This document shows, piece after piece, positions 17,630-26,795 of a stretch of DNA of 64,000 nt. The DNA comes from Bacteroidales bacterium UBA4345. GTDB taxonomy: Bacteria > Bacteroidota > Bacteroidia > Bacteroidales > Paludibacteraceae. Position 1 is the stretch's first letter, and each line of letters begins with the position of its first letter. Position numbers and translations under genes: made by a program. The notes beneath the pieces are model-generated. The model saw only the letters and a program-made list of their open reading frames with translations. It was not told the origin of the DNA and searched no databases. Location of the stretch: the NCBI GenBank assembly GCA_002396385.1, contig DGTD01000042.1, forward strand, positions 25,761 through 89,760, written 5' to 3'.

Positions 17630-18955
17630 TTATTCCCCTGTCTTCCCAATCTTCTTAAACCATTCGGCTATGGCTCGTTCGTAGCGGGTTTCGCCTAATT
17701 TCAGAAATTGGCGATCGGCCAATTCATCGGGCAGCATCTGTTGTTTTGCATAGTGGTTCGGGAAGGCGTGAATGTCGGTCAAGCCAACGCCGTGGCCTAA
17801 ATTGTGCGCGCCGGCATAGCTCTCATCCTTTAGAATCATCGGTATTTCAATATGACCGCTACGCCTTACTTCTTGCTCTGCCAGCATATAAGCCCTGCTC
17901 ACTGCGTCCGATTTTGGCGCACAAGCCACGTAAACGGCCGCGTGAGCCAGTATTTTCTTCCCTTCGGGCATTCCTATCCTTTCCACCGCCAAACTTGCGC
18001 TGGTGGCCACGTTTAGGGCGTTGCTGTCGGCAATACCCACATCTTCGCTCGCACAGACCATAATCCGGCGGGCAATGTATTTCGGATCTTCACCTGCTTC
18101 TAACATTCGGGCCAGATAGTAGAGGGTTGCGTCGGGGTCGGTGTGCTTCATACTTTCAATGAAGGCCGAAATGGCGTCGTAGTGGTTGTCGCCGTCTTTG
18201 TCGTAACGGAGTGCCTTTTTCTGTATGCATTCTTGCAAAACCGCCAAATTCAACTCTCTTTTCCCGCTTTCATCGGCATCGGTGGTCAGCACGCCCAGTT
18301 CAAGGGCGTTTAGTGCCTCGCGTGCGTCGCCTTTGGTGGCTTCGGCCAAAAAGCGTCGGGCATCGGGCGTGATGCTGGCGTTGTATTCACCAAGTCCGCG
18401 CTCGTTGTCGGCTAGTGCCTTGTCGATAAGGTGTTCGATGTTTTCGGTAGAAAGCGGTTTAAGTTCGAAGATGCGTGAACGCGATAAAAGGGCGCTGTTC
18501 ACCTCAAAATACGGGTTTTCGGTTGTGGCGCCAATCAGCACCAGTGTTCCGTCTTCTACAAACGGAAGCAGATAGTCTTGTTGTCCCTTGTTGAAACGGT
18601 GAATTTCGTCGATGAAGAGGATTGTCCGCTGGTTGTATTGTCCAAGGTGTTTTTGTGCGGTGGCCACCACCGTTTCCAAGTCTTTTTTACCCGCAATGGT
18701 AGCATTTAGTTGTTGGAAATGGGCGGCTGTAGTGTTGGCTATAATCCGGGCCAGGGTGGTCTTTCCTATTCCGGGTGGACCATAGAAAATGACGGAGGTA
18801 AGTTTATCGGCCTTTATGGCACGGTAAAGCAGTTTACCGGGGGCAAGAATATGCTCCTGACCGACCAATTCATCGATAGTTCGAGGGCGCATGCGTGCCG
18901 GAAGTGGCGATGCGTGGCCAATGTGCTGGCGGTAGTTTTGCTCGAACAAATCCAT
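17630..18955 (-). CDS. rarA: replication-associated recombination protein A (AAA ATPase)
   Basis: A 441-residue clamp-loader-like ATPase of the RarA/MgsA/WRNIP1 family that acts at stalled replication forks. N-terminal PLPARMRPRTIDELVGQEHIL, Walker A GPPGIGKT (59-66), Walker B LFIDEIHR (113-120), sensor GATTENP and the C-terminal tetramerisation domain with AHAAVYVACAPKSDA are present. It shares the strand and a 12-bp gap with the glycosyltransferase upstream. Confidence 0.95.
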   Translation of the reverse strand: MDLFEQNYRQHIGHASPLPARMRPRTIDELVGQEHILAPGKLLYRAIKADKLTSVIFYGPPGIGKTTLARIIANTTAAHFQQLNATIAGKKDLETVVATAQKHLGQYNQRTILFIDEIHRFNKGQQDYLLPFVEDGTLVLIGATTENPYFEVNSALLSRSRIFELKPLSTENIEHLIDKALADNERGLGEYNASITPDARRFLAEATKGDAREALNALELGVLTTDADESGKRELNLAVLQECIQKKALRYDKDGDNHYDAISAFIESMKHTDPDATLYYLARMLEAGEDPKYIARRIMVCASEDVGIADSNALNVATSASLAVERIGMPEGKKILAHAAVYVACAPKSDAVSRAYMLAEQEVRRSGHIEIPMILKDESYAGAHNLGHGVGLTDIHAFPNHYAKQQMLPDELADRQFLKLGETRYERAIAEWFKKIGKTGE

Positions 18956-18967
18956 CGGGATAGGTGT

Positions 18968-19999
18968 TTATTTGTAGAATGTCTTTTCGAAGGCTTGAAA
19001 CTCGTCTTTCCCCAACACGCAGCGTTTCCACCATGCCTTTAGGAATCCGGTTCCGTAGCCAAGCAGTTGGATAAACGAGGCCGCTATGCTACGCAAACCT
19101 ATGCCTATGCTCTTGTACTGAATGGCAGCGTCTGTAAAGATGATGGCCGAAAACAGTACCAAAGGTGCCAGTGCTGCCAGGCACAGGTATTTGGCGGACG
19201 GATAGGACAATGTTCCTATAAAACCTACGGTGAAAAGTAGCAGAAGTATGCCGACTCCCATTGTGAATACGGCTGGAAGCAGGTGGACCAGCTTCAAACT
19301 TTCGGGATATTTTTTGTAGAGGTTGATGCGGGCGATGCCGCTGTTGAAAACCTGGCGGAAAAACTTGCGGAAGTCGGTGCGGCGTTTGTGCCAAACCCAT
19401 GCTTCTGGAAACAACCGGCACTGGCAGCCGTTTTTGAAGATGCGGATGCTGAAGTCGATGTCCTCGCCAAAACGCATTTTCGAGAATCCACCGAGTTTTT
19501 TGTATACCTCTGCGCGTATGCCCATATTGAACGAGCGTGGGTAGAATTTGTCTAATTTCTTCTTTCCACCGCGTATTCCGCCTGTAGTGAAGAAGCTGGT
19601 CATGCTGTAGCTGATGGCTTTCTGTGTGTCGGTAAACGACTCGTGGGCACGGTCTGGACCGCCAAAGGCATCGGCCGGTTGGCTTGTCAGTTCGTCATCT
19701 ACAGCCTGCAAATAGCCGGCTGGCAGCACCACGTCGCTGTCGAGGATAATGAGGTATTCGCCTTCGGCCCTTTCTGCCCCGTAGTTGCGGCTTTGCCCCG
19801 GCCCGCTGTTTTCCTTTTCAAAGTAACGCAGGTTGAGGCGCTCGGCATATTTTTGGCAGACTCCGGCGCAGGTCTCTTTCGATCCGTCTTCCACAACCAG
19901 CACCTCAAAATCGGTCAGTGTTTGTGTGGTCAGGCTTTCAAGCAACTCGTCAACCTCGTTCGGACGGTTAAAGACTGGAACAATGAAACTGTATTTCAT
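18968..19999 (-). CDS. family 2 glycosyltransferase, membrane-linked
   Basis: A 343-residue GT-A fold enzyme. MKYSFIVPVFNRPNEVDELLESL opens the nucleotide-sugar domain, VVEDGS and LDSDVVLP supply the Asp residues for metal and sugar nucleotide, and FGEDIDFSIRI is the ED motif. Two or three hydrophobic helices (about 240-305) follow, so it acts at the inner membrane, probably in envelope glycan assembly. First of a minus-strand run with rarA; the VanZ and HAD genes lie upstream in the same direction. Donor and acceptor unknown. Confidence 0.9.
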   Translation of the reverse strand: MKYSFIVPVFNRPNEVDELLESLTTQTLTDFEVLVVEDGSKETCAGVCQKYAERLNLRYFEKENSGPGQSRNYGAERAEGEYLIILDSDVVLPAGYLQAVDDELTSQPADAFGGPDRAHESFTDTQKAISYSMTSFFTTGGIRGGKKKLDKFYPRSFNMGIRAEVYKKLGGFSKMRFGEDIDFSIRIFKNGCQCRLFPEAWVWHKRRTDFRKFFRQVFNSGIARINLYKKYPESLKLVHLLPAVFTMGVGILLLLFTVGFIGTLSYPSAKYLCLAALAPLVLFSAIIFTDAAIQYKSIGIGLRSIAASFIQLLGYGTGFLKAWWKRCVLGKDEFQAFEKTFYK

Positions 20000-20040
20000 A
20001 ATAAGCGTTTTTTTCGTTGAAAAGGAATTTTTTTACGGAG

Positions 20041-20445
20041 TTAGTTCTCGTTCTGTTTAAAGTGGCGGGGTACATACCATGCCGAAAACAGGAAACCGAG
20101 AACAGCCCCTATGGCATCGGCCAGCAGGTCGTATAGGTCGCACGAACGGCTGACTGTGAATTTGTCTTGCATCACCTCTATAAGACCGCCGAAAAGAATC
20201 GGGATAACCAGTGCCCACATCACCATTGTCATGCTCCTGTATTTGGTGTATTCCTGGTAGAGGTTCAGGCTGACGCAGAACGACAATGCAAAATACATCA
20301 GAAAATGCACGTACTTGTCTATGTTAGAAATGTTGAGACTTAGTCCAGTGCTGTTACTTGGCATCATACACAGGTAGAAAATGGTAAGTGCCACAGAAAT
20401 GGAGAGTCCATAGTGTCGGAAAAAGCGTAAGATGTTGTCCATCAT
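20041..20445 (-). CDS. VanZ-like membrane protein
   Basis: A 134-residue protein with four predicted membrane helices. The NIDKYVHFLMYFALSF stretch and the VSRSCDLYDLLADAIGAVLGF segment follow the VanZ-family pattern (D-K..H...Y, then R..D..D...N/D..G...G). Family members affect glycopeptide or envelope traits; the precise role is not known. Confidence 0.8.
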   Translation of the reverse strand: MMDNILRFFRHYGLSISVALTIFYLCMMPSNSTGLSLNISNIDKYVHFLMYFALSFCVSLNLYQEYTKYRSMTMVMWALVIPILFGGLIEVMQDKFTVSRSCDLYDLLADAIGAVLGFLFSAWYVPRHFKQNEN

Positions 20446-20460
20446 GTTTATTGGTTAAGT

Positions 20461-21345
20461 TTATTTTTTGCGTTTTTTGTTTTGCCACTTCAGTTTCCAG
20501 TAGTCGCGGTTGAACATGCGCCGCAGTTTGTTCCGGTGGAAAATGTAGTTGTTGATGACGTAGGCTACACCGTCTTCATCGTTCGAAAGTGTGATGAAAT
20601 CGGCTGCTTCGAGCACTCCGTTCTGTGCGTTTCCCATCGCTACTCCAAGTCCGGCAAACTGTATCATCGAAAGGTCGTTGTAGCCGTCTCCGCATGCCAC
20701 TACGTTTTCTTTGGTCAATTTTAGTTTTTTGATGAGGCGGTCGATGGAAAGGGCCTTGTCGATGCCTGGTGGCACACATTCCAGAAAATAGGGGGCCGAG
20801 GTGAAAAGGTTGATGTTCGAGCCGAACTCCTGTTTAGCTATCTTTTCCACTTCTGCCAGTCTGGTTGGTTCGCCCACTATCAGGCACTTGGTTACTGGGT
20901 GTTGGATGGTTGCGAGAAACGATTCAACACCACGGATTGGCATATTGTTGATTTTAGCTTCAATAATGACATATTCGTCTTCCGGATTTTCGGTTACAAT
21001 GTCGTTTCCATCGTAACTCATAATTGCCAGGTTGTGTTTTTTAGCGAATTCGTAGAGGTGCGGAATTTCGTTGGCGGGTAGCGACTGCTGGAAAAGCGTC
21101 TCACCAGTCTGGTAGTCGATAATCTGTCCGCCGTTGTATGAGAGTATGTAGCCTCCGTTTTTCTTAAGCTGCAGTTGTTTGGCAATTGGTTCTATTCCGA
21201 AAGTGGGACGTCCTGACGCAAGAACAATTTTAACTCCGGCTTCCTGCGCTCTGAACAGGGCTTTCAGGGTTTTGGGAGTGATAATCTTTTGGCTGTTGGT
21301 GAGTGTTCCGTCAAGGTCAAGCACCAGTAATCTGTATTGCAACAT
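20461..21345 (-). CDS. Cof-type HAD phosphatase
   Basis: A 294-residue HAD hydrolase of the Cof/YbiV subfamily. Motif I is LLVLDLDGTLTNS with nucleophile Asp10, motif II is LASGRP, the Lys is in the CVPPGIDKALSIDRL stretch, and motif IV is CGDGYNDLSMIQFAGLGVAMGNA. The cap is type IIB. Such enzymes dephosphorylate sugar phosphates or cofactor precursors. Same strand and 15 bp from the VanZ-like gene. Confidence 0.92.
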   Translation of the reverse strand: MLQYRLLVLDLDGTLTNSQKIITPKTLKALFRAQEAGVKIVLASGRPTFGIEPIAKQLQLKKNGGYILSYNGGQIIDYQTGETLFQQSLPANEIPHLYEFAKKHNLAIMSYDGNDIVTENPEDEYVIIEAKINNMPIRGVESFLATIQHPVTKCLIVGEPTRLAEVEKIAKQEFGSNINLFTSAPYFLECVPPGIDKALSIDRLIKKLKLTKENVVACGDGYNDLSMIQFAGLGVAMGNAQNGVLEAADFITLSNDEDGVAYVINNYIFHRNKLRRMFNRDYWKLKWQNKKRKK

Positions 21346-21424
21346 GGTTTTAACAATTTCTGCAAATTTAGTGTATTTTGTCTGTATAGCTTTTGATAAC
21401 CTTCGTTTTTAATTTGTCGGGTTG

Positions 21425-23005
21425 TCAGATTATATCGTCCGGAAGTGTAAAACTGTTTATTCTTTTTCCTCTTCTGGCAAAGTATATTCTACTGAAATCG
21501 AGTCTTTTCAGGTCGTTGCGGGGTATGAAGAAGTAGAGCTGGCAGGGTAGTTCCTCCCACTGTTCGAAAAAGGCGCGGCATTCAGCCCCTTTTTCGCTGT
21601 TATTGTTGTGGTACAGGTAGTAGGCGTAAAAGTCGTCCTTTGTCAGTGTAATCTGCATCAGAAGCAGCATATCGGCAGGGTTCTCCACTTCCAGTTCGCG
21701 TAGGGTGTGGTAGTTGGCATAACCGAACAGTTGTGCCATTTCTTCGAATTTTTTCTGTTCCTCCCGCCTGTCTTTCTTAAAGCGCCAGCGTGTGTAGTTG
21801 TAGGTTTCCTTGTTCGTCAGTGCAACGCTTTTTACCAGTTGGCAGGCGTCGGCATAGCCGGGAATATCGTTCTTCTTGTGAAAGCATATTTTCCGTTGCC
21901 GTAGCAGGTAGTTCTGGTCAATATCTTTTATGGGATCTTTTGCAAAGACCAACTGGTCGTTTTTCACACTGCTGTAAACAACGCGTGCGCACCCGTTGTT
22001 GCCCCAGTCGTTCAGCAGCATTTCCTTCATCTCGTAAAAGAAGTAGAGCATACCTTCTTTGGGTAACAGGCCTTCTACGTCGAAAGGCGCAAGGTCCTTG
22101 CAGTTTATCTGCATCAGGAACGACAGCGGAAGCTGGTGGTTCGTTGGCCACCGGAAATTTTTAGGTACCGATGGAATGGGCGCTATATACGATTCTCCCA
22201 AATGGAAAGTGTTGTTTTCTTCGGTACCGATGCCGATTGCCGGTGTGCAAATGCCGTTAAAAATGTCGGTATAGTTTTGCAGGTTCAGTATCTTTTCCGG
22301 TTGCTGTGCTTTCGGAAAGTATTTGCCAACCATTTTCTTAAAGTCAGACAGTTGCTTGTCGTTGTCGGGTATAAGGTATTCTTTCTGTTTGTTCCCATAG
22401 TTCACCTCAATGTGTTTTCTGTAAAAGACGATCGAACTGATAGCCGACCAGTCGTTGAAGGCCGTGTAGAGGTAGATCATGCTTTTACCTTCCTCGGTGG
22501 AAAGGCGGGGAATTGCACCATACATGCCATTTTTGTTGAAAATGATCAGTAAGTTGGCCTTTTTGTAGTTGCTATACCTTTCCTTGAAGGTTGCGCGGAT
22601 GTTCTTGTTCCAGCGTAAGAGTAAAAATAGCTGAATTAGCGGCACAACCGGTGGAAATACGATGAACAGGACGAGTAGGTAAAGGTTAAGGCATATAAGG
22701 AACCATGTTTTTGGTCGGATGGCGGGAACGTGGTACAGCGTCTTTTTCAGGTATTCCTTTTCCGATGAAGGCATGCTGAACACAATTTCATCGACATCTT
22801 CCCCTTCTTTTGCCCGAAGTTTTGGAGCATAGCTTCCCTCTATGTATTTCCACGACGTCCATAACAAGGCAATCGAGCACAGTGTGAGAAGGAAGAGCGG
22901 AATGGCAAAACCATAGCTTTCGTGTGCAAGCAGTGCCATGCTCGTAGCGCACATCAGTGTCAGCAGTGCCTCAAGTGCTATTAGTGTGATGTCTTTTCTC
23001 TTCAT
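21425..23005 (-). CDS. membrane-anchored YwqG-like (DUF1963) protein
   Basis: A 526-residue protein. The N-terminus has two hydrophobic helices (about 10-55), a cytosolic stretch, then a longer hydrophobic pair (about 100-135) and a YcxB-like segment (YLYTAFNDWSAISSIVFYRKHIEVNYGNK). The second half is a DUF1963/YwqG domain: LGESYIAPIPSVPKNFRWPTN, PLSFLMQINCKDLA and GMLYFFYEMKE. Plain YwqG proteins are about 260 residues and soluble, so this is a membrane fusion. No function is established for the domain. Confidence 0.72.
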   Translation of the reverse strand: MKRKDITLIALEALLTLMCATSMALLAHESYGFAIPLFLLTLCSIALLWTSWKYIEGSYAPKLRAKEGEDVDEIVFSMPSSEKEYLKKTLYHVPAIRPKTWFLICLNLYLLVLFIVFPPVVPLIQLFLLLRWNKNIRATFKERYSNYKKANLLIIFNKNGMYGAIPRLSTEEGKSMIYLYTAFNDWSAISSIVFYRKHIEVNYGNKQKEYLIPDNDKQLSDFKKMVGKYFPKAQQPEKILNLQNYTDIFNGICTPAIGIGTEENNTFHLGESYIAPIPSVPKNFRWPTNHQLPLSFLMQINCKDLAPFDVEGLLPKEGMLYFFYEMKEMLLNDWGNNGCARVVYSSVKNDQLVFAKDPIKDIDQNYLLRQRKICFHKKNDIPGYADACQLVKSVALTNKETYNYTRWRFKKDRREEQKKFEEMAQLFGYANYHTLRELEVENPADMLLLMQITLTKDDFYAYYLYHNNNSEKGAECRAFFEQWEELPCQLYFFIPRNDLKRLDFSRIYFARRGKRINSFTLPDDII

Positions 23006-23020
23006 CGTTGAACCGTGTCG

Positions 23021-23482
23021 TTAATTGCCCACCAATATGGTTGAACCCGTATCGCGGCAGTAGTAGATCTTTAGCATGTAGTTGTTCACGCTTGGGCCGC
23101 TGGTCGCTATGCACGCACCCCACTGAAGGTTGAAAACCGACTGGCACAGTTCGCAGACTGCTTCAAGCGAACTGTTGGGGATTACCTCTATTCTTAACCC
23201 TTTTGTCACATAGCAGTAGGGACATGCAAGGTCGCAGCAGCGCGCCACACCGTCGAAACTCCTGTACACCAACAATCCGCCGTAGCCCAGATAGGTGTTT
23301 GTCTTGTACACTCCGCTGCCGGTGGTGTAGGTTTTGTAGGAGCCGGTGTTTTGTAATAGGGTATAGTCGGAATATGGGGTCTCAAAATAAACGCGGTGGT
23401 TGGGTATTGGTGAATCTTCTTCTGGTTCTGTGCACCCGACTACTAAAAGCGATGCCAAACAACCAATCATAAATTTTCGCAT
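23021..23482 (-). CDS. Cys-rich lipoprotein, Rieske-like fold
   Basis: A 153-residue lipoprotein (MRKFMIGCLASLLVVGC). The mature part has GYGGLLVYRSFDGVARCCDLACPYC and CELCQSVFNLQWGACIATSGPS, matching small Bacteroidales lipoproteins related to Rieske domains. The His residues that would bind a Rieske [2Fe-2S] cluster are absent; only Cys pairs remain, so it may bind another metal or form disulfides. It lies 15 bp upstream of the YwqG-like gene on the same strand. Confidence 0.65.
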   Translation of the reverse strand: MRKFMIGCLASLLVVGCTEPEEDSPIPNHRVYFETPYSDYTLLQNTGSYKTYTTGSGVYKTNTYLGYGGLLVYRSFDGVARCCDLACPYCYVTKGLRIEVIPNSSLEAVCELCQSVFNLQWGACIATSGPSVNNYMLKIYYCRDTGSTILVGN

Positions 23483-23510
23483 AAGCCGTCATTTTGTGTC
23501 TTTTGTAAAC

Positions 23511-23546
23511 AAAAACGGCCGCAAACATAAATTGTTGCAGCCGTTT
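23511..23546 (-). terminator. terminator downstream of the CAU tRNA
   Basis: On the minus strand AAACGGCTGCAACA pairs imperfectly with TGTTTGCGGCCGTTT and is followed by TTTTTG, just after the tRNA 3' end. Confidence 0.65.
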
Positions 23547-23547
23547 G

Positions 23548-23620
23548 TGGACCCAGTAGGGATTGAACCTACGACCAACTGATTATGAGTCAGCTGCTCT
23601 AACCACTGAGCTATGGGTCC
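23548..23620 (-). tRNA. tRNA with anticodon CAU, probably tRNA-Ile2
   Basis: Complete 73-nt cloverleaf on the minus strand: acceptor GGACCCA / TGGGTCC plus discriminator A, D-arm TAGCTCAGTGGTTAGAGCA, anticodon loop CTCATAA (CAU), T-arm GGTTCAATCC. CCA is not encoded. CAU can be Met or, after lysidine modification, Ile. The D-arm and the GACTCATAATC...TTGGTCG...GGTTCAA pattern resemble E. coli ileX more than elongator Met. Confidence 0.9.
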
Positions 23621-23841
23621 TGATAACGTAGTTTTGCTTTAAAAACAGGCAACTTGCGAAATCGTTTGCAAAAATAGTGGAAAACCGATGTAAAACAAAA
23701 TAATTTCACGTTTTTTTTCTGATAGGCTTCAACAACAAACATGGTTGAGTTGAAAGATCAGTTCTGTGGAATTGTGTAATGTTTTGACTAATAACAAGCT
23801 GTCTTTTAAATGAGTTTACAGGGAAATAAAAGGTCTCGGGT

Positions 23842-23875
23842 TTTGTCTCTATTCTCGCAAAAAATGTTATTTTTG
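23842..23875 (+). promoter_or_regulatory. putative Bacteroidota-type promoter
   Basis: TTTG (23842-23845), 22 bases, then TATTTTTG (23868-23875), 28 bp ahead of the HAD gene start. Confidence 0.5.
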
Positions 23876-23903
23876 TATACAGACTAAAAGTGTTCTGAGC
23901 GAA

Positions 23904-24536
23904 ATGATAAAGCATATCTTCCTCGATTTGGGAATGGTAACCGTCAGGCTGTGCATGCAGCGTTGTATCGATGCCTTCAAATTATTGGGCATTCACGATG
24001 TCGACCGGCAGATAACCAATTGCAGGCAGCATGGCATCTTTAACGGTATTGAGCTCGGGTTGGTGTCGGTTGGCGATTTTCACCAGCATGTACGCCAACA
24101 GTATGCGGTGAACGTGACTGACGAGCAGATCGATGCGGCTTGGAATGCCTTTATTCTCGATTCTCCGGTTGCGCTTCAGCAATTGGTACACCGGTTGCAC
24201 AGCCGTTACAATACCTACATTCTCAGTAACACCAACCAGATTCATTTTGAGTTTTGGGCCAACCGGTGCATGGGGGGAGAAGGCGGTTACAGTGTGGACG
24301 AGTGTTTCAACAAGTGCTACCTTTCGAATGAACTGCATTTGGTCAAACCCGATCCAGAGATTTATAGGGCTGTGTTGGCAGACTGTGGAGCTGATGCGGC
24401 TGAATGCCTCTATCTTGACGACAATCTGGCCAATGTGGAGGCGGCCCGCAAATTGGGCTGGAATGCGTCTGTTTCGTCTTCACCTGAGCAGACTATTGAT
24501 ATTTTAACTAGGTTTGAACAGACTGGTTTGTATTAA
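23904..24536 (+). CDS. HAD phosphatase, YihX-like
   Basis: A 210-residue HAD-superfamily hydrolase with a helical cap. Motif I is HIFLDLGMV with nucleophile Asp8 (a DLG type found in the YihX/epoxide-hydrolase group), motif II is YILSNTNQIH, the Lys is in HLVKPDPEIY, and motif IV is LYLDDNLANVEAARKLGW. YihX acts on alpha-glucose-1-phosphate; the substrate here may be another sugar phosphate. It is followed after 18 bp by the muramidase gene, which could supply a sugar, but this link is inference. Confidence 0.87.
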   Translation: MIKHIFLDLGMVTVRLCMQRCIDAFKLLGIHDVDRQITNCRQHGIFNGIELGLVSVGDFHQHVRQQYAVNVTDEQIDAAWNAFILDSPVALQQLVHRLHSRYNTYILSNTNQIHFEFWANRCMGGEGGYSVDECFNKCYLSNELHLVKPDPEIYRAVLADCGADAAECLYLDDNLANVEAARKLGWNASVSSSPEQTIDILTRFEQTGLY

Positions 24537-24554
24537 AAAGTAAATTTGGAACGC

Positions 24555-25781
24555 ATGAAGGGAAAGTTTTTTCTTGTCACTCTTATTTCATCGGTCATTT
24601 GGGCATCTGTGGCTGCACAGGTGAAAACGGGTATCGATGTGCTGCAAGAAAGCGGATTTTCCATTCTTGCCGGAAAAAAGGTGGGTTTATTGACGAACCC
24701 GACCGGTATTGACCGCAATATGCGGTCGACTATCGATATTCTCTATGCCGCTAAAGAGGTTGACTTAACCACCCTTTTTGCTCCCGAACACGGCATCAGG
24801 GGAAGCGAGCTGGCCGGTGCCCTGGTTGCCAATACGGTCGACAAGCTAACAGGTCTGCCGGTTTACAGCCTGCATGGAAAAACGCGCAAGCCCACTGCCG
24901 AAATGCTGAAGAATGTCGATGTAATCGTATACGATATTCAAGATATAGGTTGTCGGTCGTATACCTTTATCAGTTCGTTGGGCAATGTAATGGAGGCGGC
25001 TGCGCAGTTCAACAAAGAGGTGGTTGTGCTCGACCGGCCTAACCCGCTTGGCGGCGAGAAGGTGGAGGGACCGTTGGTCCGCGACGGCTTCTACTCGTTT
25101 GTCAGCAACTTCAATATCCCCTACGTCTATGGGTTGACGGTCGGTGAATTGGCGGGTTTGGTTAATAACGAGCGGCCGGTTGACAAACGCTGCAGGCTGA
25201 CTGTGGTGAAAATGGACGGATGGAAACGCAACATGACGTTCGGCGAAACGGGGCTTCCGTGGGTGCTGACTTCTCCGCAGGTTCCTACGCCCGAAGCGGC
25301 TGTCGCCTATCCGATGTCGGGAATTATCGGCGAACTCTATGCTATTCAGATCGGGGTGGGCTACACACTGCCTTTCCAAGTGTTTGCGGCTGAATGGATC
25401 GATGGCGAGGCGTTGGCCAAGGCTATGAACCGCCTGAATCTGCCGGGTATCTCTTTCCGACCTATCACCTTCAAGCCTTATTTCGGCATCAGTTCCGGAA
25501 AGGCGGTTTCGGGTGTGCAGGTGTATGTTACCGACTACCGGAAAGCTGCGCTTACCGAGGTTCAATGGTATGTGGCGCAGGAATTGCACCGCATGTATCC
25601 GAACCACGACTTGTTTAAATTAGGCAATCTGAAGAACTACAATATGTTCGACAATGTTTGCGGCACCAGTCAGGTGCGCCAGTTGTTAACCAAGCGTTAC
25701 CAAACAGCTGACTTGTTGCCATTCTGGAGGGCCGATGCCGAGGCGTTCAAGGTGCGGTCGTCAGCCTATAAACTATATTGA
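24555..25781 (+). CDS. DUF1343 exo-beta-N-acetylmuramidase (NamZ type), secreted
   Basis: A 408-residue protein with a signal peptide (MKGKFFLVTLISSVIWASVAA). The DUF1343/YbbC family signature is clear: GKKVGLLTNPTGID, LFAPEHGIRG, VYDIQDIGCRSYTFISSLG and LDRPNPLGG. The family member NamZ of Bacillus removes terminal MurNAc from peptidoglycan fragments, so a role in cell-wall recycling or scavenging is likely. The frame extends to TTG 24546, but ATG 24555 gives the better signal peptide. Confidence 0.88.
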   Translation: MKGKFFLVTLISSVIWASVAAQVKTGIDVLQESGFSILAGKKVGLLTNPTGIDRNMRSTIDILYAAKEVDLTTLFAPEHGIRGSELAGALVANTVDKLTGLPVYSLHGKTRKPTAEMLKNVDVIVYDIQDIGCRSYTFISSLGNVMEAAAQFNKEVVVLDRPNPLGGEKVEGPLVRDGFYSFVSNFNIPYVYGLTVGELAGLVNNERPVDKRCRLTVVKMDGWKRNMTFGETGLPWVLTSPQVPTPEAAVAYPMSGIIGELYAIQIGVGYTLPFQVFAAEWIDGEALAKAMNRLNLPGISFRPITFKPYFGISSGKAVSGVQVYVTDYRKAALTEVQWYVAQELHRMYPNHDLFKLGNLKNYNMFDNVCGTSQVRQLLTKRYQTADLLPFWRADAEAFKVRSSAYKLY

Positions 25782-25826
25782 ATACATTTTAAACTATATT
25801 GTAACCTTATAAATTTAACTGACAAC

Positions 25827-26663
25827 ATGATAGTAGACGGAGTTGGTCTGGTACTTGAGGGGGGAGGAATGCGCTGTGTGTTTACTGCAGGTGTGCTCGA
25901 TTATTTTATGGATCATGATATCGAGTTCCCTTATGTGGCTGGTGTAAGTGGCGGCGCTTGCGCTGCGGCGTGTTATTTGTCGCACCAGCGGGGCAGGCAG
26001 AAAAAGATTTTTATTGATCTTTTCAAGCGGTTTAAAATTGTCAGTTTGTCACAGTTCTTTACCAAAGGTGCTGTTTTTGATCTTGACCTGGCTGTTGACC
26101 GCATCAGTAAAAAGATTCTTCCTTTCGATTTTGACGCCTTCTTTGCCAATCCTGTCGAACGAGAGTTTGTTGCAAGCAACTGCAATACGGGTGAAGCCGT
26201 TTATTTCGACGAAAGGCAGTCTCGCCAACGCTTTATCGACATCTGTAAGGCTTCGTGCGCTGTGCCGGTGGTGACAAAGAAGCAGTTCATCGATGGTGTG
26301 CAGATGCTTGACGGGGGGGTGTGCGATCCGGTACCTATCAAAAGGGCTATTTCGAAAGGATACAAGCGCAACGTGGTGGTCCTGACTCGAAACCCGCACC
26401 GCCGTAGTCCGTATACAAATCTGCCCATTCCATTGGGTATTTATGGCACCGCTATCACAAAAAAGATGCGGCACCGTGGACGCGATTACAACAATCTGAT
26501 GCAGTTTATCGAGGCAAAGGCCGAAACCGGTGAGGTTTTGGTGCTGCAACCTCTGAAAAAACTGAAGGTAACCTCTATCGAGAAAGATACGGACCGACTG
26601 CTCGAACTGTACGAGGAAGGGTATGAGTGTGCCAAAGCCATACATGCCTATTTAGGCATTTAA
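25827..26663 (+). CDS. patatin-like phospholipase
   Basis: A 278-residue cytosolic Ser-Asp hydrolase. The oxyanion motif LEGGGMRCVFTAGVLD (10-25), nucleophile elbow GVSGG with Ser41, and DGG with Asp162 form the patatin dyad. It resembles the YjjU/RssA-sized bacterial patatins that release fatty acids from phospholipids. Same direction as the upstream muramidase, 45 bp apart. Confidence 0.92.
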   Translation: MIVDGVGLVLEGGGMRCVFTAGVLDYFMDHDIEFPYVAGVSGGACAAACYLSHQRGRQKKIFIDLFKRFKIVSLSQFFTKGAVFDLDLAVDRISKKILPFDFDAFFANPVEREFVASNCNTGEAVYFDERQSRQRFIDICKASCAVPVVTKKQFIDGVQMLDGGVCDPVPIKRAISKGYKRNVVVLTRNPHRRSPYTNLPIPLGIYGTAITKKMRHRGRDYNNLMQFIEAKAETGEVLVLQPLKKLKVTSIEKDTDRLLELYEEGYECAKAIHAYLGI

Positions 26664-26795
26664 AATAGTGAAAAACTTAATTTTCAGTGCTTTTTTACTG
26701 TTTTTTCCTTTTTCTTTCTTAATTTTGACCTTGTTCATTCTTTGCTTTTGTAGGTGGAGGATGATGCTCACGAATTAAACTATAGATAGAGTAGT

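Noticed and set aside
23400..23582. 60-codon plus-strand frame ending DPVGIEPTTN
   Set aside because: The end is the CAU tRNA gene read on the wrong strand, a common false gene.
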